Positions 35,113-44,378 of a stretch of DNA of 64,000 nt are shown piece by piece. The notes beneath the pieces are model-generated. The model was not told where the DNA came from and did not search any database. It saw only the letters and a program-made list of their open reading frames with translations. Location of the stretch: assembly GCF_001982635.1 (NCBI RefSeq), contig NZ_MKFI01000001.1, positions 248,001-312,000 of the forward strand. The letters run 5' to 3'. The stretch comes from Bradyrhizobium mercantei. Its GTDB lineage: Bacteria > Pseudomonadota > Alphaproteobacteria > Rhizobiales > Xanthobacteraceae. Both the position numbers and the translations under genes were made by a program. Every line of letters begins with the position of its first letter. Position 1 is the first letter of the stretch.

Positions 35113-37587
35113 GTGATCCGTTCCGCCCGCGCAGGCACATTGCGATCGACGGCGCTGGCAACGAGCCTGGCGCTCCTTGTCGGCCTCGCCGCCATCTCGG
35201 GCGGTGCATGGGCCGCCGAGGATGTGCCGGCGCCGGCCGCCGACAAGGCAACGGCTTCCAAGCCGGCCGCGGCCAAGCCAGCCGCTTCAAAATCAACGGC
35301 AGCCAAGCCCGCCGCTGGCAAAACCAACGCGGCCAAAACTGACGCTCCCAAAACTGATACTTCAAAAACCGAAGCGCATAAGACGGCCGCCGCCAAGTCC
35401 AGCACGGTCAAGCCAGACGGCGGCAAGGCTGCGCCTGCCAAGACCGAAGCTCATAAGCCTGCGGCGTCGAAGACCACCGAATCCAAGAGCACCACGGCCA
35501 AACCCACCACAGCCAAGCCCACTGCGTCGAAGCCTGCCGCTCCGGCCGCAACGGGAAGTCTGCCGACCAACAAGCCGGCGCCCGCCCGTGCCGCCGCGCC
35601 TTCGCTGGTTCCGGCGACCCGCCAGCATGCCGCACCTGTGGTGCGCAAGCCGGTCGTGCCAGCGGCGGTCGCTGCGACATCCGCGACATCGCAGTCGGAC
35701 AAGGAGGCGCTCGCAAGCGTCGTCGAGCTGCTGCGCAAGCGGAGGCCCTCTGACGCCACCGAGGCCGAGGCCTCGATCTCCGATCCGGTCGCGCGCAAGC
35801 TTGCCGAATGGCTGATCCTGCGCAGCGAGGACAATGGCGCCTCGGTCGAGCGCTACCGCGCCTTCCTCGACGCCAATCCGAGCTGGCCCTCGCAGACCTT
35901 CCTGCGCCGCCGCATCGAGGCCTCGCTGTGGGACGACCACCGCGACGACTCCGCGGTCTGGGCCTGGTTCCAGAATGAATCGCCGGTCTCGGCCAAGGGC
36001 CGGCTCGCGCTCGCCAAGGTGATGATCGGCCGCGGCGACCGCGGCAATGCCGAGCGCCTGGTCCGCGAAGCCTGGCGCAACGACGGGATGAGCGAGGATA
36101 CCGAGAACACCACGCTCGATCTGTTCGGCTCGTTCCTGACGGCCGGCGACCACAAGGCGCGCATGGACACCATGCTGTACGGCACCGACAACGAGGCCGC
36201 CGGCATGCGCGAAGCCAGACGCCTCGGCTCCGGCTATGTGGCGCTGGCCAAGGCGCGGATCGCGGCGACCCGCAAGGGTTCGAACCTGCGCGCGCTGCTG
36301 GAAGCGGTGCCGAGCGAACTCTCCGGCGACACCGGCTATCTGTTCGCCAAGATCCAGTTGCTCCGCCGCGAGGAGAAATTCACTGAGGCCGCGCGGCTGA
36401 TGCTGAGCGCGCCGAAGGACCCCGCGCGCCTCTACAATGTCGACGAATGGTGGATCGAGCGCCGGCTGCTGGCGCGCAAGATGATCGACACCGAGGAGTT
36501 TCGCACCGCCTATCTGATCGCGCGCGACGCGGCGCTGCCGGCCCGCGACATCTACAAGACCGAGCAGGAATTCACCTCGGGCTGGATTGCGCTGCGCTTC
36601 CTCAACGATCCCGCCCTCGCCGCCCAGCATTTCGCGCGGATCGGCGTCGGCAGCGCCAATCCCACCGCGCTCGCCCGTGCCGGCTATTGGCAGGGCCGCG
36701 CCGCCGAGGCTGCCGGCCGCGGCCAGGAGGCGCGCGCGGCCTATGCACGCGCGGCCGAACAGTCGACCAGCTATTATGGCCAGCTTGCCCGCGCAAAACT
36801 CGGCCTGCCGCAGATCGAGCTGAACAGCGCGCCGCGCGGCCGCGGCGCCGATCGGCTGGAGATCGTGCGTGCAGTCGCCCTGCTCTACGAGATCGACGCG
36901 CGCGAGCTCGCAATCCCGATCTTCGGCGACCTCGGCGACAATGGCGATCCTGAAGCGCTGGCCGGCCTCGGCGAGCTCACCGCGCGCCATGGCGATGCCC
37001 GCGGCATGCTGCTGATGGGCAAGGCCGCGCTCAACCGCGGACTGCCGTTCGACCACTACGCCTATCCGGTGAACGGCATCCCGTCGTTCCGCCAGGTCGG
37101 GCCGGAGGTCGAGCAGAGCGTCGTCTATGCGATTGCGCGCCAGGAAAGCGCGTTCAATCCGGCGGTGGTGTCGCCGGCCCAGGCCTACGGACTGATGCAG
37201 GTGACGCCGGACGCCGGACGCTATGTCTGCAAGCGCGCCGGCATCGGCTTCGACCTCAACCGGATGAAGACCGACCCGGTCTACAACGCGATGCTCGGCG
37301 CCGCCGAGCTCGGCGGCCTGCTCGAGGACTATCGCGGCTCGTACATCCTGACCTTCGCCGCCTACAATGCCGGCCGCGGCAGCGTGAAGAAATGGATCGA
37401 GCGCTATGGCGACCCGCGCGATCCCAAGGTCGACGCGGTCGACTGGGTCGAGCTGATTCCGTTCTCGGAGACGCGGAACTACGTCCAGCGCATCATGGAG
37501 AACCTGCAGGTCTACCGTGCCCGCTTCGGCGGCGGCACCAGATTGCAGATCGAGGCCGACTTGCGCCGTGGCGCCAGCGTGGAATGA
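35113..37587 (+). CDS. slt: soluble lytic murein transglycosylase with low-complexity linker
   Basis: An 824-residue periplasmic enzyme that cleaves peptidoglycan between MurNAc and GlcNAc. GTG 35113 follows GAGGA and opens a signal peptide (LRSTALATSLALLVGLAAISGGAWA). Residues about 40-185 are an Ala/Lys/Thr/Pro-rich linker of repeated AAKPAASK- and KTEAHK-like units. A long helical superhelix (about 210-600) matches the Slt70 doughnut. The C-terminal SLT domain has the catalytic Glu in IARQESAFNPAVVSPAQAYG, then LMQVTPDAGR and FAAYNAGRGSVKKW. The linker is far longer than in E. coli Slt70. Gene symbol by homology only. Confidence 0.9.
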   Translation: MIRSARAGTLRSTALATSLALLVGLAAISGGAWAAEDVPAPAADKATASKPAAAKPAASKSTAAKPAAGKTNAAKTDAPKTDTSKTEAHKTAAAKSSTVKPDGGKAAPAKTEAHKPAASKTTESKSTTAKPTTAKPTASKPAAPAATGSLPTNKPAPARAAAPSLVPATRQHAAPVVRKPVVPAAVAATSATSQSDKEALASVVELLRKRRPSDATEAEASISDPVARKLAEWLILRSEDNGASVERYRAFLDANPSWPSQTFLRRRIEASLWDDHRDDSAVWAWFQNESPVSAKGRLALAKVMIGRGDRGNAERLVREAWRNDGMSEDTENTTLDLFGSFLTAGDHKARMDTMLYGTDNEAAGMREARRLGSGYVALAKARIAATRKGSNLRALLEAVPSELSGDTGYLFAKIQLLRREEKFTEAARLMLSAPKDPARLYNVDEWWIERRLLARKMIDTEEFRTAYLIARDAALPARDIYKTEQEFTSGWIALRFLNDPALAAQHFARIGVGSANPTALARAGYWQGRAAEAAGRGQEARAAYARAAEQSTSYYGQLARAKLGLPQIELNSAPRGRGADRLEIVRAVALLYEIDARELAIPIFGDLGDNGDPEALAGLGELTARHGDARGMLLMGKAALNRGLPFDHYAYPVNGIPSFRQVGPEVEQSVVYAIARQESAFNPAVVSPAQAYGLMQVTPDAGRYVCKRAGIGFDLNRMKTDPVYNAMLGAAELGGLLEDYRGSYILTFAAYNAGRGSVKKWIERYGDPRDPKVDAVDWVELIPFSETRNYVQRIMENLQVYRARFGGGTRLQIEADLRRGASVE

Positions 37588-37836
37588 GCCGGCGCAGGCG
37601 GTTTTCAACAGCCTCGCGAGCGGCGGGCCCCTCCTCGACCGAACTCCAGTCTAAGATATTGTTATCGCTTATATTTTTTGTGCATTCCGGCATCAGAATC
37701 GCCGAGTGAGGGTACCGTGTGAGGGCTAAGCGCCCATTCCGGGGCCGCCCGCGGCGGCGCTGTCACTAAATCACCTTGCCGCAAACTGAATCTGCCGCTT
37801 GCGGCTCAGCGCCCACTCGGGCATATCGGCGCCATT

Positions 37837-37929
37837 GGAGAGGTGGCCGAGTGGCTGAAGGCAACGCTTTGCTAAAGCGTCATACGGTCTCAAGCTGTAT
37901 CGAGGGTTCGAATCCCTCCCTCTCCGCCA
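37837..37929 (+). tRNA. tRNA-Ser(GCU)
   Basis: A complete class II tRNA with a long variable arm. GGAGAGG (37837-37843) pairs with CCTCTCC just before the discriminator G. The D-arm starts TGGCCGAGTGGCTGAAGGC, the anticodon arm is ACGCTTT-GCT-AAAGCGT, and the T-arm is GAGGGTTCGAATCCCTC. The 3' CCA (37927-37929) is encoded. It reads AGC/AGU serine codons. It marks the boundary between the housekeeping block and a run of orphan genes. Confidence 0.97.
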
Positions 37930-38128
37930 GCCCCACAACCGGCTGCCCAACCACGATCCCCAGGGATCCCTATGGAGACATTCGGGCGTTGGCCCGCCCG
38001 GTGTGAACCGGCAGTCACCTCCGCGTGAACGAAACATCATTCCCGGCACCTCGAAGCGAGCGCGAAACAAACCGCGCGCAGCATCCCCGCATTGTTTCCT
38101 TTCACCTGAACATTTCCGGGGTAAAGCC

Positions 38129-38410
38129 ATGCAGCAAGACAGTGGCATCCAATTCCAGGATCTCGACCAGGTTTTGCGTAACGCCCAGCTTCGTCGCTCA
38201 GTCGATTTGGATCCCTGGTTCCGGCCGCGCTTCTCATCCGCAACAGGCAGGCTCGTGATCGCAACTTCTCTCGCATGTATGGTTGTCCTGCTGGCGATCG
38301 TTGCTGCCCCGCGGCCCGTCTCGAGCGCCGCGCTTGGCAGCGAGTGGCAATGCAGCAAGGCGGCGTTTGTTTTGACGACCTGTCGTCAGGCCGACCCTGC
38401 TCGCTCATAG
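38129..38410 (+). CDS. small single-pass membrane protein of unknown function
   Basis: A 93-residue protein. A polar N-terminus (SGIQFQDLDQVLRNAQLRRS) resembles a short amphipathic helix, followed by one membrane helix (RLVIATSLACMVVLLAIVAA) and a tail with two cysteines (EWQCSKAAFVLTTCRQ). No family is recognised. GGGGTAAAG lies in front of ATG 38129. First gene after the tRNA-Ser. Confidence 0.55.
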   Translation: MQQDSGIQFQDLDQVLRNAQLRRSVDLDPWFRPRFSSATGRLVIATSLACMVVLLAIVAAPRPVSSAALGSEWQCSKAAFVLTTCRQADPARS

Positions 38411-38561
38411 CAGGCGGCCTGCAGGAACGTTGCCGCCGGCTCAGCGTTGCGTAGGCGGCGACGGCATGTTCGCGAGAGCAACCGGTCCCATCGTCGACCA
38501 GTCGATGTCGACGCAATGCCGCAACATCGCGAGCAACAACTTCTATGTGAGCCAAATTGCC

Positions 38562-38732
38562 ATGAACAAACGCAGGCAAACCTATTTCCGCAATTCGCTG
38601 GATCTGCGCGACAAGGTCCAGGTCAAAGTATTGAAGAAGCGGCTAAGAGTCTCCGATCAACAGTTTGCCTCAATAATCCGGAAATCCGGCCCCTCGATTG
38701 CGGCTATCACCAAAGAAGCCAAGGTGATCTGA
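38562..38732 (+). CDS. DUF3606-like small protein
   Basis: A 56-residue basic protein. The second half, KVKVLKKRLRVSDQQFASII followed by RKSGPSIAAITKEAK, matches the layout of the DUF3606 domain (a hydrophobic 'YW..rfGvt..qL..aV..vG.sv..V' pattern), with basic residues replacing the aromatic pair. The function of DUF3606 is unknown. The ribosome site is weak, and an in-frame ATG at 38430 gives an unsupported long leader. Confidence 0.5.
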   Translation: MNKRRQTYFRNSLDLRDKVQVKVLKKRLRVSDQQFASIIRKSGPSIAAITKEAKVI

Positions 38733-38998
38733 TCCAACATTCCGAAAAGCGGCGGAGCGTCGCGATGTCAATCGACGGGTGAAACCATTGGCCCCGCCGC
38801 TCCGTAGCTGGACCGCCGACCCATTTCTTCCATTTTTGGCACTTAGGGCCGGCTGGGGCCGTTCGGTCTTTCCCAGTCACGAACGGCCTCACTTTTGAGT
38901 CCATCCAAGACCAGTGTCAGCTTCCCCTCGGCCTGATTATTTGGCATCAAATCACCACGAGCCCAGCAGAAGAACCGGGCTGAGGGCGAAGAAACACA

Positions 38999-39679
38999 AT
39001 GGATGGCCCAAGTCGCGGTCCCAGGTTAGCGATCTGCTTCGCACTGGTCTTCGTACTGCCTGCTGCGCAGACGCCGCCGACGGTGCATACGCCGGACGAG
39101 TGGCGTGTGGTTGACAAGGAATGTCGCGACGTCTCGCCTCCGCAGGCAAAGATACGGGCATGCCTCAAGTTGCTGAGCGACCGGCGGCTCTCGACCGCCT
39201 CTATCGCGCCGATCAATGGCGAAATATCGAGCACGTTCCAGAGCCTGCGGGACTACGACAACGCCATCAAGTACAAAAAGATCGAAATCGAACGCGCGAA
39301 CAGCGCGGCGAAGCAAGCTTCTTCGTCGGACGATGCGCTTCCTGCAAGCCTTGGCGCGATGTCGCTGCGTTACATGGAGCTCGGCTCACTCCAGTCCCTC
39401 AATCGCCTCACCAACTTGAAGGGCCAGTCGGATGAAGCGCGCCGGGTCGCCACTGAAGAGCAAGACAACTACAATCTGGCGCTTTCATACAACCCGATGA
39501 ACTACAGGGCCTATCGATACCGTGCTGAAATTCGCAGCCTGTTCTGCGACAGCGCGTCCGCCGCCCAGGACATGGAGGCGGCGATTAGGTTTGCTGAACA
39601 GGTTGGGGATCACGACGCCGCACGAGACTACAAGCGCGCCACGCTGGGCGCCTGCATTCCGGCGTGGCGGCGAGAATAG
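38999..39679 (+). CDS. secreted helical (TPR-like) protein of unknown function
   Basis: A 226-residue protein with a probable signal peptide (RLAICFALVFVLPAAQTPP). The rest is helical. Elements such as TFQSLRDYDNAIKYKKIEIE, NLALSYNPMNYRAYRYRAEI and SAAQDMEAAIRFAEQVGDHD look like tetratricopeptide repeats with the usual A/Y/A spacing. Three or four repeats can be placed; the first is degenerate. No partner gene suggests a function. Confidence 0.65.
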   Translation: MDGPSRGPRLAICFALVFVLPAAQTPPTVHTPDEWRVVDKECRDVSPPQAKIRACLKLLSDRRLSTASIAPINGEISSTFQSLRDYDNAIKYKKIEIERANSAAKQASSSDDALPASLGAMSLRYMELGSLQSLNRLTNLKGQSDEARRVATEEQDNYNLALSYNPMNYRAYRYRAEIRSLFCDSASAAQDMEAAIRFAEQVGDHDAARDYKRATLGACIPAWRRE

Positions 39680-39846
39680 TCGGCCAGACCCATCAGGCTA
39701 TCGCCACCCGGTGGCCGATCCCGCGCCAGACCGCCCCGACCGTATTCTTACGGCCTCCCGACTGGCAGGCTACTTGCGATGTAGCCGTGAATAGTTCGGC
39801 GCCAGCTGTTCTCGGTGTACCGAACTCAGACATTCGGAGCACGCAC

Positions 39847-40128
39847 ATGAACATGCATCATCGTTTTGAGACAGCTCGCGGACGCACCGGACAAGAGTCG
39901 ACGATCAGCAAGATGCTGTCCGATCTCGTCCTGGCCTGCCAGCAGATCGAAGCCGACATCGCGACCGAAGAAGCGCGCGCGGGGATTTATGACCGGTCGG
40001 ACGCAAGGTATCCCATCTTGGCACGGTCGCTCAATGAGCGGCACGCCAATCTCAAGGGAACCATCGCCACACTCGAAAAGCGTGTCACCGAGACATCCCA
40101 GCACAAGCTGGTCACCGACGCGGCATAG
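39847..40128 (+). CDS. small coiled-coil protein of unknown function
   Basis: A 93-residue soluble protein. Helices QESTISKMLSDLVLACQQIE and LNERHANLKGTIATLEKRVT are heptad-like, so a short coiled coil is likely. GGAGC stands 7 bases before ATG 39847. No family is recognised; small proteins of this type are frequent in bradyrhizobia. The 240 bp after it (40129-40368) contain nothing I can support. Confidence 0.55.
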   Translation: MNMHHRFETARGRTGQESTISKMLSDLVLACQQIEADIATEEARAGIYDRSDARYPILARSLNERHANLKGTIATLEKRVTETSQHKLVTDAA

Positions 40129-40368
40129 CGCGGTCCTTGACCCACTTCCTGTTGGATGACCAAACGTGAGCAGGGCAATCGCAGTCCTGAAGCGATATGA
40201 GGTGACTCACTCAGGCACGCGGCCGCAACACCGGATGGTGCAAGACGGCAAGCTGCGAGCAAGCGGCTAGTGCGTGTGGAAGACCTCGCTCCCGAAAATC
40301 GTTTCAAGCCACAACGCCGTCGGTCACACGCTTTTCCCGGCTTGACGGACAGCCCCAGGCCTCTTTCC

Positions 40369-41127
40369 TTAGCCGAGATATCCGGACACACCGTCCCACA
40401 GCAGTTTCAGCGCAGTCACGACCAGCAGTCCGTAGCAAGCGCGGTAGATCTGTCGTTGATCGAGCCTTCCATGCAGCCGCCAGCCGAGCCAGACGCCGGC
40501 GGGGATGGCGAGCAGGCAGGCTGCCATCACGATCCAGACATTGCCCGTTGGTCTCACCAGCAGCAGCCACGGCACTGCCTTGGTCGCGTTGCCGACGGTG
40601 AAGAACAGGCTCGTCGTTCCGGCATAGACCTCCTTGCTGAGGCCGAGCGGCAACAGATACATCGCAAGCGGCGGCCCGCCGGAATGCGCGACCATGGTCG
40701 TAACTCCCGACGCAAGGCCCGCGGCAACCGCCTTGGGTGACGATCGCGGACGGACCGTCGCGTCCGAACCTCCCAGCAACCAGAGACCGACGAATGTCAG
40801 GGTCACCATTGCCATGACAATCGCCACGGCGCGATGGTCGAGCACGCGGAACAGCAAATAGCCGAGCCCGATGCCGATCACGAGCCCAGGCAACAGCAGC
40901 ACGAGGTCGGGTTTCGACCAGGTCGACGGCTTCCAGTAGCGCAGCGCGAACAGGTCCATTGCAATGAACAAGGGGGCAAGCAGGCCACCGGCCGTCACCG
41001 GATCCATCACGAACGACAGCAGCGGAATCCCCACAATGGAGAACCCGCCGCCGAACGCGCCCTTCATGAAGCAGATCAAGAATACACCGGCGAAGGCGAT
41101 CACGACGGTGGTGAGTGTCAACTCCAT
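40369..41127 (-). CDS. TauE/SafE family permease
   Basis: A 252-residue inner-membrane protein with about eight hydrophobic segments. Family marks are CFMKGAFGGGFSIVGIPLLS near the N-terminus (the G-x-x-GGG loop) and SGVTTMVAHSGGPPLAMYLL in the second half. TauE/SafE members export sulfite or sulfoacetate or move related organic anions; the substrate here is open. The start at 41127 follows GGGACG; the longer frame to 41238 starts with a non-conserved leader. Confidence 0.87.
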   Translation of the reverse strand: MELTLTTVVIAFAGVFLICFMKGAFGGGFSIVGIPLLSFVMDPVTAGGLLAPLFIAMDLFALRYWKPSTWSKPDLVLLLPGLVIGIGLGYLLFRVLDHRAVAIVMAMVTLTFVGLWLLGGSDATVRPRSSPKAVAAGLASGVTTMVAHSGGPPLAMYLLPLGLSKEVYAGTTSLFFTVGNATKAVPWLLLVRPTGNVWIVMAACLLAIPAGVWLGWRLHGRLDQRQIYRACYGLLVVTALKLLWDGVSGYLG

Positions 41128-41458
41128 GCTTGTCGTCCCACGGGAGCCACAGGCCCGGAGCGCGTCTGCGCTCGGGCCGATTGCGGCGTACAATCTGATT
41201 GATGCAGGCAAACTGCTTCGACCACGACCGCGGTGCAATCAAAACATTGCACTCGGTGCAATCGAGTTGGTCCCCTCGCCTCATCGCGCCGGTCCCGTTC
41301 ATCCTGCGCAACCTCGTTGAGCCGCGCCGCGCGCGGTCCGCTGGCCGCAGGCCGTCATGCGCTTCTTTCGAGCGGCCGGAGAAATCAGGGGCGCGCCTGC
41401 GGGCACGGTCGAGACGCAACGTCAAAGGGGCCCGCTGGACGCAGGCCCCTCTGCTACC
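41128..41458. other. 331-bp intergenic region without a supported gene
   Basis: It lies between two minus-strand genes. Open frames cross it on both strands, but none has a ribosome site or a recognisable product. Presumably it holds the promoter of the TauE/SafE gene. Confidence 0.4.
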
Positions 41459-41683
41459 TCACTGGATTCCGAAACACTGCCGCTTGCCGTCGTTGGGGCA
41501 ATAGAAGCAGGCTTTCGAGGAACAGCCAGACAAGTCTCCCGCCTTGTTCAGGGTGTAGTTGCATCCTGCGGTTCTGTCGCACGCCTTCACGACTGCTCCG
41601 ATGGGGGCAGCAGATGCCGACTGACCGAACGTGAACAGAGCAATCGCAGTTGCAACGGCGAAGCTCAGTGTAACTGAACGCAT
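41459..41683 (-). CDS. small secreted cysteine-rich protein
   Basis: A 74-residue protein behind a strong GGAGGG ribosome site. Residues 1-25 are a signal peptide (MRSVTLSFAVATAIALFTFG, then QSASA). The mature 49-residue part has six cysteines (KACDRTAGCNYTLN, GCSSKACFYCPND, QCFG), enough for three disulphides. No family is recognised. It could be a defensin-like or enzyme-inhibitor-like fold; that is speculation. Confidence 0.7.
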   Translation of the reverse strand: MRSVTLSFAVATAIALFTFGQSASAAPIGAVVKACDRTAGCNYTLNKAGDLSGCSSKACFYCPNDGKRQCFGIQ

Positions 41684-41987
41684 GATTTACCCTCCTCCAC
41701 AATTGGGCCGACGCACCATTGCATCGCCTCGGCCGGAACTCTCGCAGACCGGCTCCGGACATGATGTGAGGCGGGTCACTCAGGCGCGTGGGTGGGCACG
41801 CCGCATAGACGATCGGCAGCACAACGGCCGTCACACACATTCCTCCCGGCCCAACGGACAGTACGGAGCCCTTTACCTTGGTCAGCGGTAACCCTTGCCC
41901 TCTGACACCGATTGCGGAAGGATGGCCTCTTTCGAGCGAGACTTATTTCATGGCATTGATTTCGCGTCGCGTTCTGGCCGATTCATC
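41684..41987. other. 304-bp divergent intergenic region
   Basis: It lies between the cysteine-rich protein gene (minus) and the acyltransferase gene (plus) and should hold both promoters. I see no clear promoter, repeat or RNA. The acyltransferase frame is open back to 41895, but without a ribosome site. Confidence 0.4.
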
Positions 41988-42977
41988 ATGAGCACGATGC
42001 GATCGGACCCCACCCATCGGCAGAGCCGCTCCGAGCCGCTCGACGCGCTCCGCGGCCTGGCGATTTCGCTGGTCATCGCCTGCCACTACGTCGGCTTCAC
42101 ATTCGGCCTGGTCGGCGTCGACCTGTTCTTCGTCCTCAGCGGCTTCCTGATCGGCGGCATTCTGCTGGATAGCCGTGAACAGCCGGGCTATTTCTCATCC
42201 TTCTACGGACGGCGCGCGTTCCGCATTCTGCCGCTGTACTGGCTGCTCCTGCTGATCGCTCCGCCAGCTCACTGGGGCTACTATCTGTTCTTCGCCCAAG
42301 CCGTGCCGTGGTTGCAGTTCGGTTATCCCCTGCACGAACCGACCTTCGTCACCTGGTCGCTGGCCATCGAAGAACAGTTCTACCTGATCCTGCCGGCGCT
42401 GATCTACTGGCTGCCACGACGCTGGCTGATCCCCGTGCTTTGGAGCGGCGTGCTGCTCGCCCCGGTCTGGCGCTGGCTGTTCGACGCCTATTTGCCCGAC
42501 CTTTCCTGGGAATATCTGCTGCCCGGTCGTCTGGACGGACTGTTCGGCGGCGTTCTGCTCGCCGCTTTCCTGCGCGGCTATTGCCGCTCCCGCATCACGT
42601 GGGCGATGCTGGCCTGCCTGCCGCCGCTTTGCGACATTGCCTATTTCGTGGTGGCTGGCCCCTTCGCCTACTTTCTCTCGGTCACGGCCTTGATCTGCAG
42701 CGCTGCCGTCTGGTCGGGCGCCGTCACCCAACGGCCGATCATGCTCCGTCCGCTGATCTGGATGGGGCGCCGCTGCTATGCGCTCTATCTATTCCATCTG
42801 CTGGTGTACAACATGTTCGTCGGCCTCGGCGGCCAGTTCACTGCCTTGATCGCGCTTCCGATCGTGTGTATCGCCGCGGAAATCAGCTGGCGTACGATCG
42901 AGGCGCCGCTCATCGGTTACGCCAAACGAAGATTTGCCCGAGCCGAATCCAGCCTCCAAGGCATTGTCGCGGTTTAG
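41988..42977 (+). CDS. acyltransferase 3 (OafA/ExoZ) family membrane protein
   Basis: A 329-residue inner-membrane O-acyltransferase. The N-terminal signature is PLDALRGLAISLVIACHYVG, containing the family's catalytic-type His. VDLFFVLSGFLIGGILLDSR and FYGRRAFRILPLYWLLLLI follow, then TFVTWSLAIEEQFYLILPAL. Around ten membrane helices are present. Members acetylate or succinylate surface polysaccharides, lipopolysaccharide or Nod factors. No polysaccharide genes are nearby, so the acceptor is unknown. The start could also be ATG 41997. Confidence 0.9.
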   Translation: MSTMRSDPTHRQSRSEPLDALRGLAISLVIACHYVGFTFGLVGVDLFFVLSGFLIGGILLDSREQPGYFSSFYGRRAFRILPLYWLLLLIAPPAHWGYYLFFAQAVPWLQFGYPLHEPTFVTWSLAIEEQFYLILPALIYWLPRRWLIPVLWSGVLLAPVWRWLFDAYLPDLSWEYLLPGRLDGLFGGVLLAAFLRGYCRSRITWAMLACLPPLCDIAYFVVAGPFAYFLSVTALICSAAVWSGAVTQRPIMLRPLIWMGRRCYALYLFHLLVYNMFVGLGGQFTALIALPIVCIAAEISWRTIEAPLIGYAKRRFARAESSLQGIVAV

Positions 42978-43017
42978 GGCAGAACGCGATGCGGCTCCGG
43001 CGCTGCGCCGACCGACG

Positions 43018-43269
43018 TCAACCGCTGCCGCGGGTCGATGGATCGAGATTTCGGTTTTCTCCAGGCGGGATCGGCCCGAAGCCGGGATATCGGTACCAGC
43101 CCGGAGGAGCCACCTGTTCGCTTGGACGGATGATGAGGTGTTGTCGCACGCGCCTGTGAGGCGCGGTTGCAGCGTCGGCAGCCGCACTCCACAGCAGCAC
43201 AAGGGGCAGCATCAAGGCCGAGGCAACATGCAACAAACCACGCCAGGAAACACGCAAGGAAACACGCAT
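43018..43269 (-). CDS. small secreted protein with C-terminal NRNLDPS motif
   Basis: An 83-residue protein with a signal peptide (LLHVASALMLPLVLLWSAAADA). The short mature part is basic, then proline/glycine rich: SEQVAPPGWYRYPGFGPIPP followed by GENRNLDPSTRGSG. I recall similar short exported proteins with this ending in bradyrhizobia, but no function. It is convergent with the acyltransferase gene. Confidence 0.65.
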   Translation of the reverse strand: MRVSLRVSWRGLLHVASALMLPLVLLWSAAADAATAPHRRVRQHLIIRPSEQVAPPGWYRYPGFGPIPPGENRNLDPSTRGSG

Positions 43270-43369
43270 CGCGATCGCTCCGTTTCACCATACAGGTGAT
43301 CACCGAGCGTAGCGCTGTATTCTGCCCCGACCTCTCACATGCGATCAAAACAGCGAGATCGCCAATCGG

Positions 43370-44284
43370 TCACCTGCGAGCTACCGCGCGCGCGGTCGTC
43401 ATCGGCCGCGGGAAAGCCTGCGCGCAGGCGACACCGAGCAGCGCGAGGCCGCCGCCGATGACGTGGAAGGACCTGACCGGCTCGCCCAGCATCACGATCG
43501 CGGCCACAGCCGTGAGCACCGGCAGCAGGTTCATGAAGATCGCGCAGCGGTTCGGGCCGAGCTGCGCGACCCCGCGGATCCAGAGGAACGGCAGCACCAC
43601 CGAGGCCAGCGCGCCGGCATAGACGATCAGCGGCCAGGTTTCGGCGTTGACCTGACGCAGCGGCGCCGGCGTCGCGAGGAAGGCGGGAAACATCACCGCC
43701 AGCGCGCACAGCGCCTGCATGTAGGTGGATTGCCATCCGCTGATCGGCAGATTCCAGCGCTTCAGCAGCACACCGTAGAGCGCGTAGACGATCGCGGCGA
43801 GCAGCATCAAGGCGTCGCCCGCGTGCACGCCATTGTGCAGCAGCGACGACAGATCGCCGCCGCTGACGAGATAGACGAGGCCCGCAAACGACAGCGGCGC
43901 GCCGCAGACCATGCCAAGCGTCGGTTGCTCGCCGAGCAGCGCGGCACTGAGTCCGACCGTCAACAGCGGCGTCAGCGCGGTGAAGACGGCCATGTTGGTC
44001 GCAGTCGTGGTCTCCGCCGCGAGGTATGACAGGCTCTGGAACAGGCACATCGCGAGGAAGCCGAGGATCGCGAGCGGACCGAGATGCGGCCAGATCGCGC
44101 GGCGATTGCGCCAGGCGCCGCGCGCCACGAACGGCGACATCAGGAGCACCGCGACCAGCAGGCGATAGAAGGTGATCGCCTGCGGACCGATCGTGTGCGC
44201 CGAGAGGCGGGAGACGATGACGTTGCCGGCCCACAGCACGATGGCAACGAAGGGATAGAGAAGTGCGGCTTTCTTCCTGAACAT
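43370..44284 (-). CDS. EamA/DMT family transporter
   Basis: A 304-residue inner-membrane permease with ten hydrophobic segments in two EamA repeats. The N-terminal one starts PFVAIVLWAGNVIVSRLSAH and contains SYLAAETTTATNMAVFTALT. The C-terminal repeat ends LGEPVRSFHVIGGGLALLGV. The substrate is unknown; an exporter role is common. Divergent (94 bp) from a cupin-AraC regulator, a common regulator-exporter pairing. Confidence 0.9.
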   Translation of the reverse strand: MFRKKAALLYPFVAIVLWAGNVIVSRLSAHTIGPQAITFYRLLVAVLLMSPFVARGAWRNRRAIWPHLGPLAILGFLAMCLFQSLSYLAAETTTATNMAVFTALTPLLTVGLSAALLGEQPTLGMVCGAPLSFAGLVYLVSGGDLSSLLHNGVHAGDALMLLAAIVYALYGVLLKRWNLPISGWQSTYMQALCALAVMFPAFLATPAPLRQVNAETWPLIVYAGALASVVLPFLWIRGVAQLGPNRCAIFMNLLPVLTAVAAIVMLGEPVRSFHVIGGGLALLGVACAQAFPRPMTTARAVARR

Positions 44285-44378
44285 GACCTGACAGCGTTTG
44301 TGAAGGACGCACCAGCAACTACCTGTCGCGCCAAGGTCCGTCTCACGCTAGAATGACCGCGCCTAGCGAGATTGGGAC

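Noticed and set aside
37771..38358. 195-residue minus-strand open frame with a GRDSNPRYSLRPYDALA stretch
   Set aside because: It is the antisense translation of tRNA-Ser, a well-known spurious annotation.
40160..41795. Possible direct repeat (GAGCAATCGCAG and GTGACTCACTCAGG-like segments at 40160-40220 and 41630-41790)
   Set aside because: The matches are short, imperfect and differently spaced; not convincing as a repeat or attachment-site pair.
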